A DNA stretch of 64,000 nucleotides from Belnapia mucosa. GTDB taxonomy: Bacteria; Pseudomonadota; Alphaproteobacteria; Acetobacterales; Acetobacteraceae. Positions 24,109 to 33,259 of this stretch are shown piece by piece. Where the stretch lies: assembly GCF_016775475.1 (NCBI RefSeq), contig NZ_JAEUXJ010000004.1, positions 1-64,000 on the forward strand, in the 5' to 3' direction. The notes under the pieces were generated by a model. The model was not told the DNA's origin, made no database searches, and saw only the letters and a program-made list of their open reading frames with translations. Both the position numbers and the translations under genes were made by a program. Each line of letters starts with the position of its first letter. Positions within the stretch are counted from its first letter, which is position 1.

Positions 24109-25071
24109 TTAGGTTGCGACCTGCGGCCGCCGCCCGCCACCCGGCCGGAAGCGGCTCAGATAGCCTGGCACCACCGCCTCCACCGCCTTCGGCCGGAGGC
24201 CGAGATCGGCGAAGCCCTTCGCCCCCTCCGCCACCACATTGTCGCGCTGGAGCATGAGGAGCTGGTCCTCGGTTAGCGGCGGGTTGGGCAGGAAACGCCC
24301 GATGGCGATCTGCAGCTTCACCAGACCCTGCGGCAAATCGACCAGCGGGCGGCGATTATGGCCGGTGCATTGCTGGACGAAGCGCAGCAGCTCCCGGAAG
24401 CTCATCGCCCGCGGGCCGCCGAGCTCATAGGTCTGGCCGATCGCATCCTCCCGCGTTGCGGCGGCGATCACCGCATCGGCCACATCGCCCACATAGACCG
24501 GCTGGAAGCGGGTGGCGCCGGCCACCACCGGCATCACCGGCAGCAGCCGCGACAGGTTGGCGAAGCGGTTGAAGAACTGGTCCTCCGGCCCGAAGACGAT
24601 GGAGGGGCGGAGGATGGTGGCGCCCGGGAAGGCCGCCCGCACCGCCGCCTCGCCTTCCGCCTTGCTGCGGCCATAGCGGCTGGGACTGGCCGGATCGGCG
24701 CCGATGGCGGAGACATGCACCAGCCGCTCGACCCCGGCCGCGGCGGCGATCCGGGCCAGGCGGCCGGCGCCCTCGGCCTGGATTCGCTGGAAATCGCCAT
24801 CCTTCCGTTCAGCGAGGATGCCGACCAGGTTCACCACCAGGTCGGCGCCGGCGACGGCGCGGGCGACCGCCCCCTCATCCTCGAGCCCGGCATAGAGCGG
24901 GACGATCTGCCCGACCATGCCCTGGGTCTGGAGGAAGCGGGCACGGGCCGGATCGCGCCCGGCGACCCGCACCACCCAGCCCTCGACCGCCAGCCGCTTC
25001 ACCACATAGCGGCCGATGAAGCCGGCGCCGCCGAAGACGGTGGCGACGCGGCGAATGGTGGTCTGGCGCAT
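24109..25071 (-). CDS. Complex I NDUFA9-like NAD(P)-binding protein
   Basis: A 320-residue atypical SDR related to the NDUFA9 accessory subunit of respiratory complex I. The nucleotide loop is VFGGAGFIGRYVVKRL at residues 12-27. The active-site region shows VHVSAIGADPASPSRYGRSKAEGE, with the YxxxK-type signature, and LRPSIVFGPEDQFFNRFANL is a strong group signature. Alphaproteobacterial homologues may also act as quinone-biosynthesis or chaperone-like proteins. No other nuo gene is in the window. It is divergent from tRNA-Leu. Confidence 0.88.
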   Translation of the reverse strand: MRQTTIRRVATVFGGAGFIGRYVVKRLAVEGWVVRVAGRDPARARFLQTQGMVGQIVPLYAGLEDEGAVARAVAGADLVVNLVGILAERKDGDFQRIQAEGAGRLARIAAAAGVERLVHVSAIGADPASPSRYGRSKAEGEAAVRAAFPGATILRPSIVFGPEDQFFNRFANLSRLLPVMPVVAGATRFQPVYVGDVADAVIAAATREDAIGQTYELGGPRAMSFRELLRFVQQCTGHNRRPLVDLPQGLVKLQIAIGRFLPNPPLTEDQLLMLQRDNVVAEGAKGFADLGLRPKAVEAVVPGYLSRFRPGGGRRPQVAT

Positions 25072-25152
25072 GCGGGCGGATCTCCGAGGGTGGCGGCGGG
25101 CCGGACCATAGGGGGGCGGCCGGGCATCGCCAAGCGGGGCCTTCGAAGCCGC

Positions 25153-25181
25153 TTGACGGCGGGGCGCGGCCCCTCTATCAG
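25153..25181 (+). promoter_or_regulatory. Sigma-70 promoter for tRNA-Leu
   Basis: TTGACG (25153-25158), a 17-bp spacer and TATCAG (25176-25181) form a good housekeeping promoter about 40 bp ahead of the mature tRNA. The leader contains GGCGGCAATCACCGCC, able to fold into a small hairpin. Confidence 0.7.
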
Positions 25182-25221
25182 CGCGCTCCCGGCGGCAATC
25201 ACCGCCGGCTCCGCAGCCTGT

Positions 25222-25308
<87 letters not shown>

Positions 25309-25394
25309 TTCCCCGCTTCGGGGACCGCGATTTGGGCACGACCCTCTTCTCTCCCAAGCCGGCCGGCCGTGGCCCCGCCGCGAGGAGCCCTGCC

Positions 25395-26018
25395 GTGATC
25401 CGCCTGCACCGCCACGACCTGCCCGATGGCCTCGATTTCGGCGGGATGGTCGCCATCGATACCGAAACGATGGGGCTGAACCCGCATCGCGACCGGCTCT
25501 GCCTGGTCCAGCTCTCGGCCGGCGACGGCAACGCGGAGCTGGTGCAGATCATCCCCGAATCGCTCGGCGGACGCGGGGCGGATTGCCCGAACCTCAAGCG
25601 GCTGCTGGAAAATCCGGGCGTCACCAAGCTGTTCCACTTCGCCCGCTTCGACTGCGCGGCGCTGCACCAGCATCTTGGCGTGACAGTCACGCCGGTGGTC
25701 TGCACCAAGGTCGCCGCCAAGCTGGTGCGGACCTTCACCGACCGGCACGGGCTGAAGGATCTCTGCAAGGAGCTGCTCGGGGTCGAGATCTCGAAGCAGC
25801 AGCAGAGCTCGGACTGGGGCGCGCCGGAGCTGACCTCCGAGCAGCTCGCCTATGCTGCCTCCGACGTGCTGCATCTGCATCGGCTCTGGGCGAAGCTCGA
25901 AGGTCTGCTGCGGCGGGAAGGCCGGCTGGAACTGGCCGAAGCCTGCTTCCGCTTCCTGCCGGCGCGCGGGGCGCTCGACCTGCTTGGCTATGCGGAACCC
26001 GATATCCTGTCGCACTGA
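25395..26018 (+). CDS. rnd: Ribonuclease D (short form)
   Basis: A 207-residue 3'-5' exoribonuclease with only the DnaQ-like catalytic domain, the usual short alphaproteobacterial form without HRDC domains. The DEDDy residues are visible: AIDTETMGL (Asp, Glu), HFARFDCAAL (Asp) and YAASDVLHLHRL (Tyr, Asp). It trims tRNA and other RNA 3' ends, which suits its place just after a tRNA gene. The GTG at 25395 is chosen because a GAGGAG site lies 8 bp upstream; the TTG at 25332 has none. Confidence 0.92.
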   Translation: MIRLHRHDLPDGLDFGGMVAIDTETMGLNPHRDRLCLVQLSAGDGNAELVQIIPESLGGRGADCPNLKRLLENPGVTKLFHFARFDCAALHQHLGVTVTPVVCTKVAAKLVRTFTDRHGLKDLCKELLGVEISKQQQSSDWGAPELTSEQLAYAASDVLHLHRLWAKLEGLLRREGRLELAEACFRFLPARGALDLLGYAEPDILSH

Positions 26019-26056
26019 ATCGCCGTCGGCGGCTTGTCAAGGCCGCTGACGTTCCT

Positions 26057-26071
26057 TGGCATGATTCTTGT
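26057..26071 (+). promoter_or_regulatory. Sigma-54-like -24/-12 element before lptC
   Basis: TGGCATG-ATTC-TTGT matches the sigma-54 consensus TGGCAYG-N4-TTGC except at the final base, with the correct spacing between GG and the -12 dinucleotide. The -12 GC is GT here, so strength is uncertain. The downstream operon ends in rpoN. Confidence 0.4.
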
Positions 26072-26189
26072 CCGAGCCGGCTGCTGCTCGTTGACCCCCA
26101 GCCGCCGCAGCCCCATAGAGGGTATCGTGCAGCCCGGACCCTCCCCTTCCCCGCCCGCCCGGCCCGCCCCGTCCCATGCGGCGGCGGCA

Positions 26190-26834
26190 ATGCCGGGGCG
26201 CGAGATGCTGCCCCCCTCGCGCGAACGCCGCGGCTTCAGCGCCGGGCAGATGGCGCGCCGCCGCTTCGCGGTGCGCTGGTCGAAGCGGCTGCTGCCGCTG
26301 CTCGCCCTCGGCCTGCTGAGCCTGGTGGTCTTCTGGCCGGAAATCGAGGGCAACGAGGACCGATCCCGCGTCAGCTTCCGCCGCACCGTCCAGCCGCGCG
26401 CCGAGGGGCTGCGGGTGGTCCAGCCGCGCTACCAGGGAATCGACGAGCTGAACCGGCCCTTCACCGTCACCGCCGATATCGGCACCCAGCCGGGCGCGGC
26501 CGAGATTCTCGACCTGGAAGCACCGCGGGGCGACATCGTCCTCTCGGATGGGGCCTGGGTCTATATCCAGTCCCGCACCGGCCGCTTCGACAAGCCGGCC
26601 AACCATCTCGACCTGGCGGGGGCGGTGACGATCTACCATGACAGCGGGGTGATGATGCTGACCGATGCCGCCGCGGTGGAGCTGGAAGCAGGGACCGCCA
26701 GCGGCGACGCACCGGTCGCCGCCCAGGGCAGCTTCGGCACCATCACCGCCGAGGGCTTCCGCCTGATGGACCGCGGCGGCGTCATCATCTTCACCGGCCA
26801 GGCGCATGCGGTGCTGGAAGGTGGCCAGCCATGA
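26190..26834 (+). CDS. lptC: LPS export protein LptC
   Basis: A 214-residue bitopic inner-membrane protein of the Lpt bridge that carries LPS from LptBFG to LptA. After a short basic stretch there is one transmembrane helix (LLPLLALGLLSLVVFWP, about residues 32-48). A periplasmic jellyroll of beta-strand repeats follows, with YQGIDELNRPFTVTAD typical of the YrbK/LptC family. The start is uncertain: ATG 26190 and a GTG at 26127 are both possible, and an ATG at 26253 would begin right before the helix. The stop overlaps the lptA ATG. Confidence 0.88.
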   Translation: MPGREMLPPSRERRGFSAGQMARRRFAVRWSKRLLPLLALGLLSLVVFWPEIEGNEDRSRVSFRRTVQPRAEGLRVVQPRYQGIDELNRPFTVTADIGTQPGAAEILDLEAPRGDIVLSDGAWVYIQSRTGRFDKPANHLDLAGAVTIYHDSGVMMLTDAAAVELEAGTASGDAPVAAQGSFGTITAEGFRLMDRGGVIIFTGQAHAVLEGGQP

Positions 26835-27811
26835 AATGGGCCCTGATGCTGGCCGCGCTGCTGCCGCTGGCCGCCGCCGCGCAGGGAATCGATCTCAGCC
26901 AGGGCGGGCCGGTCGATATCACCGCAAGCGACGGCATCGAATGGCGCCAGGCGGAGCAGGTGGTGATCGCCCGGCGCGACGCCCGCGCGATCCGCGGCAA
27001 TGTCACCGTCACGGCCGACCGGCTGCTGGCGCGCTACCGGCCCCAAGGCGGGACGGCACCAGGTGGCACGGCTGCGGCGCCGGGTGGGACGGTGCGGCCG
27101 GCGGCCGCCAACCCGGACCAGGCGCTCGGTGGCGGCGGCAGCAACGAGATCTGGCGGCTGGAGGCGGAAGGCAATGTCCGCATCGCCACCGAGACCGACA
27201 CCGCCCGCGGCGACCGCGCCATCTATGACATCGACCAGGCGGTGATGGTGCTGACCGGACGCAATCTCAGCCTGACCACCGCGCAGCAGGTCATCACCGC
27301 CAAGGACAGCCTGGAATACTGGTCGCAGCGCAAGATGGCGGTGGCGCGCGGCGATGCTGTGGTAGTGGACAATGCCGAGGGGCGGCGGATCACCGCCGAT
27401 ACCCTCGTCTCCTACATGCTCGACGGGCCGGGCACGGCGCCGGGCGCCCAGCCGGCCGCCGCGCCGGCGCCGCCCAGGCCGGGCGAGCGGCCGGTGCCGG
27501 GCGCGGGCAAGCTGGACCGGGTGGAGGCCTTCGGCCATGTCGAGATCCGCACCCAGACCGATGTCGTGCGCGGCGATCGCGGCGTCTACAGCGCCGCCAC
27601 CGGCATGGCGCGGCTGCTCGGCAATGTGCGGATCACCCGCACCGACAACCAGATCAATGGGCAGGAAGCCATCGTGAACCTCCGTACCGGGGTCGCCCGC
27701 CTGGTCTCCGCGCCCGGGGCGCGGGTGCAGGGGCTGGTCATCCCGAACCAGAATCCCGAGGCAGCGGGCAATGCCGGCCAGCAGCCGGCGCCGGAGCGGC
27801 GCGGCCGATGA
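26831..27811 (+). CDS. lptA: LPS transport periplasmic protein LptA
   Basis: A 326-residue periplasmic bridge protein. A signal peptide ([19 protein letters not shown]) is followed by OstA-type beta-jellyroll repeats such as [25 protein letters not shown] and [21 protein letters not shown]. Two Pro/Ala/Gly-rich insertions (about residues 75-105 and 198-230) make it longer than E. coli LptA (about 185 residues), a pattern common in alphaproteobacteria. It overlaps lptC and lptB at both ends (ATGA), so the three are coupled. Confidence 0.93.
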   Translation: MKWALMLAALLPLAAAAQGIDLSQGGPVDITASDGIEWRQAEQVVIARRDARAIRGNVTVTADRLLARYRPQGGTAPGGTAAAPGGTVRPAAANPDQALGGGGSNEIWRLEAEGNVRIATETDTARGDRAIYDIDQAVMVLTGRNLSLTTAQQVITAKDSLEYWSQRKMAVARGDAVVVDNAEGRRITADTLVSYMLDGPGTAPGAQPAAAPAPPRPGERPVPGAGKLDRVEAFGHVEIRTQTDVVRGDRGVYSAATGMARLLGNVRITRTDNQINGQEAIVNLRTGVARLVSAPGARVQGLVIPNQNPEAAGNAGQQPAPERRGR

Positions 27812-28584
27812 ACCAGACCACCCTCCCCCAGCAGCAGCCGGCGCTGCGCGCCATCTCCGGCGAAGGCGGCCTCGTCGCCACCGGCCTCGGCAAGCGCTAC
27901 CGCAAGCGTCCGGTGGTGCGGAATGTCTCCATCAACCTCCGCCGCGGCGAGGCGGTGGGGCTGCTCGGCCCGAACGGCGCCGGCAAGACCACGACCTTCT
28001 ACATGATCACCGGCCTGGTGCAGCCGGATGAGGGCCGCGTGGTCATGGACGGCCATGACGTGACGACCCTGCCGATGTATCGCCGCGCCCGTCTCGGCCT
28101 CGGCTACCTGCCGCAGGAGGCCTCGATCTTCCGCGGCCTCTCGGTCGAGGACAATATCCGCGCCGCGCTCGAGGTGGTGGAGCCGGTGCGCGACCGGCGG
28201 GAGCAGATGCTGGACGCGCTGCTGGCGGAATTCGGCATCTCGCATCTCCGCCGCGCCCCGGCGCTCGCGCTCTCGGGCGGCGAGCGGCGGCGCTGCGAGA
28301 TCGCCCGCGCACTGGCGACGCATCCCTCCTACATCCTGCTCGACGAACCGCTGGCCGGCATCGACCCGATCGCGGTCGGCGAGATCCGCGACCTGGTGAA
28401 GCACCTCAAGAATCGCGGCATCGGCGTGCTGATCACCGACCACAATGTGCGCGAGACGCTGGAGATCATCGACCGCGCCTATATCCTCCATGATGGCCAG
28501 GTGCTGATGGAGGGGCTGCCGCACGACATCGTCGCGCATGAGGGCGTGCGGCGCGTCTATCTTGGCGAGAGATTCAGTTTGTGA
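27808..28584 (+). CDS. lptB: LPS export ABC transporter ATP-binding protein LptB
   Basis: A 258-residue ATPase that powers LPS extraction from the inner membrane. Walker A is [10 protein letters not shown], the Q-loop is [18 protein letters not shown], the signature is LSGGERRR, Walker B is [16 protein letters not shown] and the switch is ITDHNVRET. The IFRGLSV and GIDPIAV stretches are LptB-specific. The LptF/LptG permeases are not in the window. The ATG overlaps the lptA stop. Confidence 0.97.
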   Translation: MNQTTLPQQQPALRAISGEGGLVATGLGKRYRKRPVVRNVSINLRRGEAVGLLGPNGAGKTTTFYMITGLVQPDEGRVVMDGHDVTTLPMYRRARLGLGYLPQEASIFRGLSVEDNIRAALEVVEPVRDRREQMLDALLAEFGISHLRRAPALALSGGERRRCEIARALATHPSYILLDEPLAGIDPIAVGEIRDLVKHLKNRGIGVLITDHNVRETLEIIDRAYILHDGQVLMEGLPHDIVAHEGVRRVYLGERFSL

Positions 28585-28621
28585 GCAGCGCCGCCTGCTC
28601 CATGCACCGGGCGGGATAGCC

Positions 28622-30106
28622 ATGAGCCTGGCGCCGCGCCTGGACCTGCGGCAGTCGCAATCGCTGGTGATGACGCCGCAGCTGCGGCAGGCCATCAAGC
28701 TGTTGCAATCCTCCAACCTCGAAGTCGCGGCCTTCGTCGAGGAGGAACTGGAGCGCAACCCGCTGCTGGAACGGGACGAGCGCGCCCTGCCCGGACCGGA
28801 TGACGGGCATCGCGTCGATCCCCTGCCCGCGGTGCCGGAAGCGACGGACAGCCATGCCGCCGCCGTCTCCGACAGCCTGCCGGGCGAGGCGGCCGGGCCG
28901 CTCGATGCCGAATGGGACAATGTCTATGACGCCGGCGGGGGCTACGAATCCCCCTATGGCCGCGGCGGCCGCGCCGATTTCGCCGAGGATCTGTCGGGCG
29001 TCGAGGACATCGCCGCCGCCGGGCGGAGCCTGCGCGAGCATCTGGGCGAGCAGGTGCGGCTCGCCTTCCCCGATGCGCGGGACCGGCTGATCGCGGCGCA
29101 GATGCTGGCCCTGGTCGATGCGGCGGGTCGGCTGACGGTCGAGGATGCGCGGATCGCCGCGGCGCTCGGCTGCGAGGAGGCGGCGGTGGCCGCGGTGCGG
29201 CGGCGGATGCAGCGCTTCGACCCGGTCGGGATGTTCTGCCGCAACCTCGCCGAATGCCTGGCGGTCCAGCTCGCCGAGAAGAACCGGTTGGATCCGGCGA
29301 TGCAGGCGCTGCTCGACCATCTCGACCTCGTCGCCCGGCGCGACCGGGCCGGGCTGATCGCCGCCTGCCGCGTCGATTCCGACGACATCAGCGACATGAT
29401 CGCCGAGATCAAGCGGCTGGACCCGAAGCCGGGGGCGAGCTTCGACCAGGTCCCGGCCCCGGCCCTGGTGCCGGATGTGCTGATGCGCCGTGCCCCGGAT
29501 GGCGGCTGGCTGCTGGAGCTGAATCCGGAGACGCTGCCGCGGGTGCTGGTCAATCGCGGCTTCCATGCCCGCTGCCAGGTCGGCACCCGCAACCGCGACG
29601 ACCGCGCCTTCCTCGCCGAGAAATTGCAGAGCGCCAACTGGCTGCTGAAGAGCCTGGAGCAGCGCGCCAATACCATCCTGAAGGTCGCCGGCGAGATCGT
29701 CCGCCGCCAGGATGGCTTCTTCCGCCATGGCGTCGGGCATCTCCGCCCGCTGATCCTGCGCGACGTGGCGGAGGAGGTGCAGATGCACGAGAGCACCGTC
29801 TCCCGCGTCACGGCGAACAAGTATATCGCCACCCCGCGCGGCACCTTCGAGCTGAAATACTTCTTCACCACCGCCATCGCCGGCACCATGGGCGGCGAGA
29901 GCCACAGCGCCGAGGCCGTGCGGCACCGCATCAAGGCGATGATCGAGGCCGAGGATCCGGAGGCGGTGCTGTCGGACGATGCGATCGTGGAGCGGCTTCG
30001 CCAGGAAGGCGTGGACATCGCCCGGCGGACCGTGGCCAAATACCGTGAGGCGCTGCGTATTCCATCATCGGTGCAGCGCAAGCGGGAGAAGGCCGTCCCG
30101 GCCTGA
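28622..30106 (+). CDS. rpoN: RNA polymerase sigma-54 factor
   Basis: A 494-residue sigma-54. Region I is Gln/Leu-rich (RLDLRQSQSLVMTPQLRQAIKLLQ), which contacts activators. An acidic region II is at about 60-130, and core-binding and helix-turn-helix regions follow. The C-terminal RpoN box reads ARRTVAKYRE. Its position after lptB and before hpf is the conserved proteobacterial arrangement. The ATG at 28622 starts at the usual MSLAPRLDLRQ. Sigma-54-like promoter sequences occur in this window at 26057 and 51821. Confidence 0.97.
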   Translation: MSLAPRLDLRQSQSLVMTPQLRQAIKLLQSSNLEVAAFVEEELERNPLLERDERALPGPDDGHRVDPLPAVPEATDSHAAAVSDSLPGEAAGPLDAEWDNVYDAGGGYESPYGRGGRADFAEDLSGVEDIAAAGRSLREHLGEQVRLAFPDARDRLIAAQMLALVDAAGRLTVEDARIAAALGCEEAAVAAVRRRMQRFDPVGMFCRNLAECLAVQLAEKNRLDPAMQALLDHLDLVARRDRAGLIAACRVDSDDISDMIAEIKRLDPKPGASFDQVPAPALVPDVLMRRAPDGGWLLELNPETLPRVLVNRGFHARCQVGTRNRDDRAFLAEKLQSANWLLKSLEQRANTILKVAGEIVRRQDGFFRHGVGHLRPLILRDVAEEVQMHESTVSRVTANKYIATPRGTFELKYFFTTAIAGTMGGESHSAEAVRHRIKAMIEAEDPEAVLSDDAIVERLRQEGVDIARRTVAKYREALRIPSSVQRKREKAVPA

Positions 30107-30181
30107 TCCCGCCGCGGGGCGCATCCCGCGCCCCTCGGCGCGCCGGGCGGCCCTTCCGGTCCACGGAAGGAGCAGGTCCAC

Positions 30182-30784
30182 ATGCACATCACCGTCGCGG
30201 GCAAGCAGGTCGAAACGGGCGAGGCGCTGAAGTCCCATGTGCGCGAGGGGCTCGGCACCATCGCCCGCAAGTATTTCGACCATGCGCTGGAGGCGAACGT
30301 GACCTTCCGCCGCGACGCCAAGGGCCGGATGGGCGCGTTCTTCGCCTGCGACATCAATCTCAAGGCCGGGCGCAACCTGTTCATGCGCGGCGAGGGCGAG
30401 GGCACCGACGCCCATCGCGCCTTCGACATGGCGGCAGAGCATGTGGCGAAGCGCCTGCGCCGCTACCGCCGGCGGGTGAACGAGCATGCCCGCAGCATGG
30501 CGGAAGAACGGCCGGCCGAGCCGGCGACGCAATATGTCCTCCAGGCCGAGCCGGAGGAGGAAGCGGAGACGGAAGCCGAGGCCGCGCCGACCGGGGAGCA
30601 CAGCCCCATCATCGCCGAGCAGCCGACCGACATCGCCCGGCTGAGCGTGAGCGAGGCGGTGATGCGGCTCGACCTCACTCAGGCGCCGGTGCTGATGTTC
30701 CGCAACAGCGGCTCCGGCGCGCTGGCCGTGGTCTATCGCCGGCCGGATGGCTGCGTCGGCTGGATCGACACCCAGCCGGGTTAG
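30182..30784 (+). CDS. hpf: Ribosome hibernation promoting factor, long form
   Basis: A 200-residue long-form HPF. Residues 1-100 are the S30AE domain that binds the 30S decoding site, starting MHITVAGKQVETGEAL. An acidic Glu/Ala-rich linker (about 110-145) leads to the C-terminal dimerization domain (DIARLSVSEAVMRLDLTQAPVLMFRNS), which joins two 70S ribosomes into 100S particles. A strong GGAAGGAG site precedes the ATG. Position after rpoN is conserved, and in other bacteria the gene is induced in stationary phase. Confidence 0.94.
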   Translation: MHITVAGKQVETGEALKSHVREGLGTIARKYFDHALEANVTFRRDAKGRMGAFFACDINLKAGRNLFMRGEGEGTDAHRAFDMAAEHVAKRLRRYRRRVNEHARSMAEERPAEPATQYVLQAEPEEEAETEAEAAPTGEHSPIIAEQPTDIARLSVSEAVMRLDLTQAPVLMFRNSGSGALAVVYRRPDGCVGWIDTQPG

Positions 30785-30801
30785 GCCCCCATGGGGCAGG
30801 T

Positions 30802-30821
30802 GCCGCCCCAGCCGGGGCGGC
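30802..30821. terminator. Hairpin between convergent hpf and DUF1150 genes
   Basis: Perfect arms GCCGCCCC and GGGGCGGC with a 4-base loop lie between the two stops; CCCTTCCCTC follows on the plus strand. It is a likely bidirectional terminator. Confidence 0.6.
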
Positions 30822-30834
30822 CCTTCCCTCAGGC

Positions 30835-31089
30835 CTAATGCACCAGGACGGCGGCCAGCTCGTGCTCCTCGAGCGCGGCGACGGCCAATTCGGTATTCGG
30901 CGCGGCGCCGATCGGGGTGCCGTCGGCGGCATGGATCGAAACGGCGGGAACGCCATTCACCACCACCGGCCGGATATAGGCGATCTCCTGCACGCCGAAA
31001 CGTGCCCAGTCCTGCACCGAAAGCTGGCGGAGAGCGACAGCGGCCTGGGCCGAAGCGCCCGATCCGTTGGAGGATTCATTGTTCTTCAT
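30835..31089 (-). CDS. DUF1150 family protein
   Basis: An 84-residue protein of the alphaproteobacterial DUF1150 family, with FGVQEIAYIRPVVVNGVPAVSIHAADGTPIG as the conserved core. Function unknown. These genes commonly sit next to a small heat-shock protein gene, as here. The ATG at 31089 has an AGGAGAG site 7 bp upstream; the ATG at 31110 has none. Confidence 0.85.
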   Translation of the reverse strand: MKNNESSNGSGASAQAAVALRQLSVQDWARFGVQEIAYIRPVVVNGVPAVSIHAADGTPIGAAPNTELAVAALEEHELAAVLVH

Positions 31090-31153
31090 CACGGTCTCTC
31101 CTGTTGGCATGGCCCCTCACGGCGGCCGATGCGCCGGCGCCCGTGCCGGAGGC

Positions 31154-31750
31154 TCAGCCCCGGCTGGCGCGCCCCTCGACAACGGGCACTGACGCCCCGT
31201 TGACCGTCCTGTTGCCCCCAACGCCCCGGGGGGCTCCCCCGTTCGCCGGACCATTCGCCGGCCCTGCGCCCTGGCCTTGCCCACCATTGATCTGGATGGT
31301 GCGCACCCGGACCTCGGGCTGCGGCCGCTGCAGATCGACATGCAGCAGGCCGTTGTCGAGCCAGGCGCCCTCCACCTCGATCCCCTCGGCCAGGACGAAG
31401 GCCCGCTGGAATTGCCGCGCGGCGATCCCGCGATGCAGGAAGATGCGGCCTTCCGAATCGTCCCTCTGCCGCCCGCGGATGACAAGCTGGTTGTCCTCCT
31501 GCGTGATCTGGAGGTCCTCCATCGCGAAGCCGGCGACGGCCAGGGTGATCCGCAGCCGGTTCTCGGCGGTCTGCTCGATATTGTAGGGGGGATAGCCGTC
31601 GGCATTCTTGGCCACCCGGTCGAGCATCTGTTCGAGATGGTCGAAACCGAGGAAAAGCGGCGAGCCGAAAACCGATGGACGCGACAAAGGCGAAGCCTCC
31701 TCATCCGGAGCGAAGCGGGCGGCCGGACCCGAAGCATCCAGCCGCCGCAT
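31154..31750 (-). CDS. Hsp20 family small heat-shock protein
   Basis: A 198-residue alpha-crystallin chaperone of the IbpA type that holds unfolded proteins in the cytoplasm. The crystallin domain runs from about 60 to 145, beginning YPPYNIEQTAENRLRITLAVAGF and including GIAARQFQRAFVLAEGIEVEGAWLDNGLL. The C-terminal tail is unusually long and rich in Gly, Asn and Pro and lacks a plain IxI motif (VRTIQI may serve). The ATG at 31750 is divergent from def. I could not find a clear sigma-32 promoter. Confidence 0.9.
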   Translation of the reverse strand: MRRLDASGPAARFAPDEEASPLSRPSVFGSPLFLGFDHLEQMLDRVAKNADGYPPYNIEQTAENRLRITLAVAGFAMEDLQITQEDNQLVIRGRQRDDSEGRIFLHRGIAARQFQRAFVLAEGIEVEGAWLDNGLLHVDLQRPQPEVRVRTIQINGGQGQGAGPANGPANGGAPRGVGGNRTVNGASVPVVEGRASRG

Positions 31751-31771
31751 TGATCTTGTCCGTGGAACAGC

Positions 31772-31819
31772 CGGTTGCAAGAGGGGGCGGTTGCAAGGGG
31801 GTGGGTGCGGGGCTACATC
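31772..31819 (+). promoter_or_regulatory. Direct repeat and likely def promoter
   Basis: CGGTTGCAAG occurs twice 16 bp apart (31772-31781, 31788-31797) in the hsp20-def divergent gap. The second copy supplies TTGCAA (31791-31796), followed by a 17-bp spacer and TACATC (31814-31819), 10 bp before the def ATG. The repeat could bind a regulator of either gene. Confidence 0.5.
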
Positions 31820-31829
31820 GCCCCCTCCC

Positions 31830-32357
31830 ATGTCCAGCGCCGTCGAAACCCTGCCGATCCTGCTCGTCCCCGACCCGAAGCTGCGCGCCAAGGCGCGCCC
31901 GGTCGGCGGGGGCGATGCCGATGCCGTCCGCGCCCTCGCCCCCCGCATGCTGGACGCGATGTACAAGGCGCCCGGCATCGGCTTGGCCGCGCCCCAGGTG
32001 GGGGAGCTGCTGCGCCTGATCGTGGTGGACCTCCAGCCCGAGGACAAGCCGGCGCCGCTGGTGCTGGTGAATCCGGAGATCCTCGCCGCCAGCACCGAAC
32101 TGGCGACGCGGGAGGAAGGCTGCCTCTCCCTCCCCGGCCAATATGCCGAGGTGACGCGGCCGGCGCGGGTGAAGCTGCGCTATCTCGATCTTGAAGGCGC
32201 CAAGCGGGAGATCGAGGCGGAGGGGCTGCTGGCCACCTGCCTCCAGCACGAGGTGGACCATCTCAACGGCGTGCTCTTCGTCGATCACCTCTCCGCGCTG
32301 AAGCGCAACATGCTGCTGCGCAAGCTGGCGAAGGACCTCAAGGGGCGCCGGGATTGA
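31830..32357 (+). CDS. def: Peptide deformylase
   Basis: A 175-residue iron/zinc hydrolase that removes the formyl group from nascent proteins. All three motifs are intact: [18 protein letters not shown] (metal Cys) and QHEVDHLNG (metal His pair and catalytic Glu). The ATG at 31830 gives the usual length. Its stop overlaps the TTG start of fmt, which makes the matching formyl donor enzyme. Confidence 0.97.
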   Translation: MSSAVETLPILLVPDPKLRAKARPVGGGDADAVRALAPRMLDAMYKAPGIGLAAPQVGELLRLIVVDLQPEDKPAPLVLVNPEILAASTELATREEGCLSLPGQYAEVTRPARVKLRYLDLEGAKREIEAEGLLATCLQHEVDHLNGVLFVDHLSALKRNMLLRKLAKDLKGRRD

Positions 32358-33259
32358 GGCTCGCCTTCATGGGCAGCCCGGATTTCGCCGTGCCGGCGCT
32401 CCGGGCGCTGCATGGGGCGGGGCATGCGATCGTGGCCGTCTATTGCCAGCCGCCGCGGCCGGCCGGGCGCGGGCAGCGGGAACAGCCCTGCCCCGTCCAT
32501 CGGGCGGCGCTGGAGCTCGGCCTGCCGGTGCGGACGCCGACCAGGCTGCGGAAGGACACGGCGGAGCACGAGGCCTTCGCCGCGCTCGGCCTGGATGCGG
32601 CGGTGGTCGCGGCCTATGGGCTGATCCTGCCCCGGCCGATGCTCGACGCGCCACGGCGCGGCTGCCTCAACATCCATGCCTCGCTGCTGCCGCGCTGGCG
32701 CGGGGCGGCGCCGATCCAGGCGGCGATCCTGGCCGGCGATGCCGAAAGCGGCGTCACCATCATGCAGATGGAGGAAGGGCTGGATACCGGCCCGATGCTG
32801 CTGAAGGGCGTGGTGCCGATCGGGCCGCGGATGACGACGCCCGAGCTGCACGACGCCCTCGCCCCGCTCGGCGCCCGGCTGGTGCTGGAAGCGCTGGAGC
32901 GCGACCCGCCGGCCGAGCCCCAGCCGACGGACGACGCCAGCTATGCGCCGAAGCTGAGCAAGGCGGATGCGCCGCTCGACTGGACCCTGCCGGCGGCGGT
33001 GCTGGACCGGCGCGTCCGGGCGCTCAACCCCTGGCCGGGGACCATCTTCACCCAGGCCGGCGAGGCGATCCGGGTCCTGGCGGCCGAGCCGGCCGAGGGC
33101 GCCGGCGCGCCGGGAACGGTACTGGATGAGGCGGCGCTGGTCGCCTGCGGCGAGGGCGCGCTGCGGCTGACCCGGCTGCAACGGCCGGGACGCGGGCCGC
33201 TCCCGGCGCGCGACTTCCTGCGCGGCTTCCCGCTGCCGCCCGGCACGGTGCTGGGGTAG
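32354..33259 (+). CDS. fmt: Methionyl-tRNA formyltransferase
   Basis: A 301-residue enzyme that formylates initiator Met-tRNA with 10-formyl-THF. The N-terminal domain has [14 protein letters not shown], the catalytic region [19 protein letters not shown] and [11 protein letters not shown]. The C-terminal domain contains [21 protein letters not shown]. The start is TTG overlapping the def stop (TTGA), supported by the conserved N-terminus. The stop overlaps the truA GTG by one base. Confidence 0.96.
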   Translation: MRLAFMGSPDFAVPALRALHGAGHAIVAVYCQPPRPAGRGQREQPCPVHRAALELGLPVRTPTRLRKDTAEHEAFAALGLDAAVVAAYGLILPRPMLDAPRRGCLNIHASLLPRWRGAAPIQAAILAGDAESGVTIMQMEEGLDTGPMLLKGVVPIGPRMTTPELHDALAPLGARLVLEALERDPPAEPQPTDDASYAPKLSKADAPLDWTLPAAVLDRRVRALNPWPGTIFTQAGEAIRVLAAEPAEGAGAPGTVLDEAALVACGEGALRLTRLQRPGRGPLPARDFLRGFPLPPGTVLG

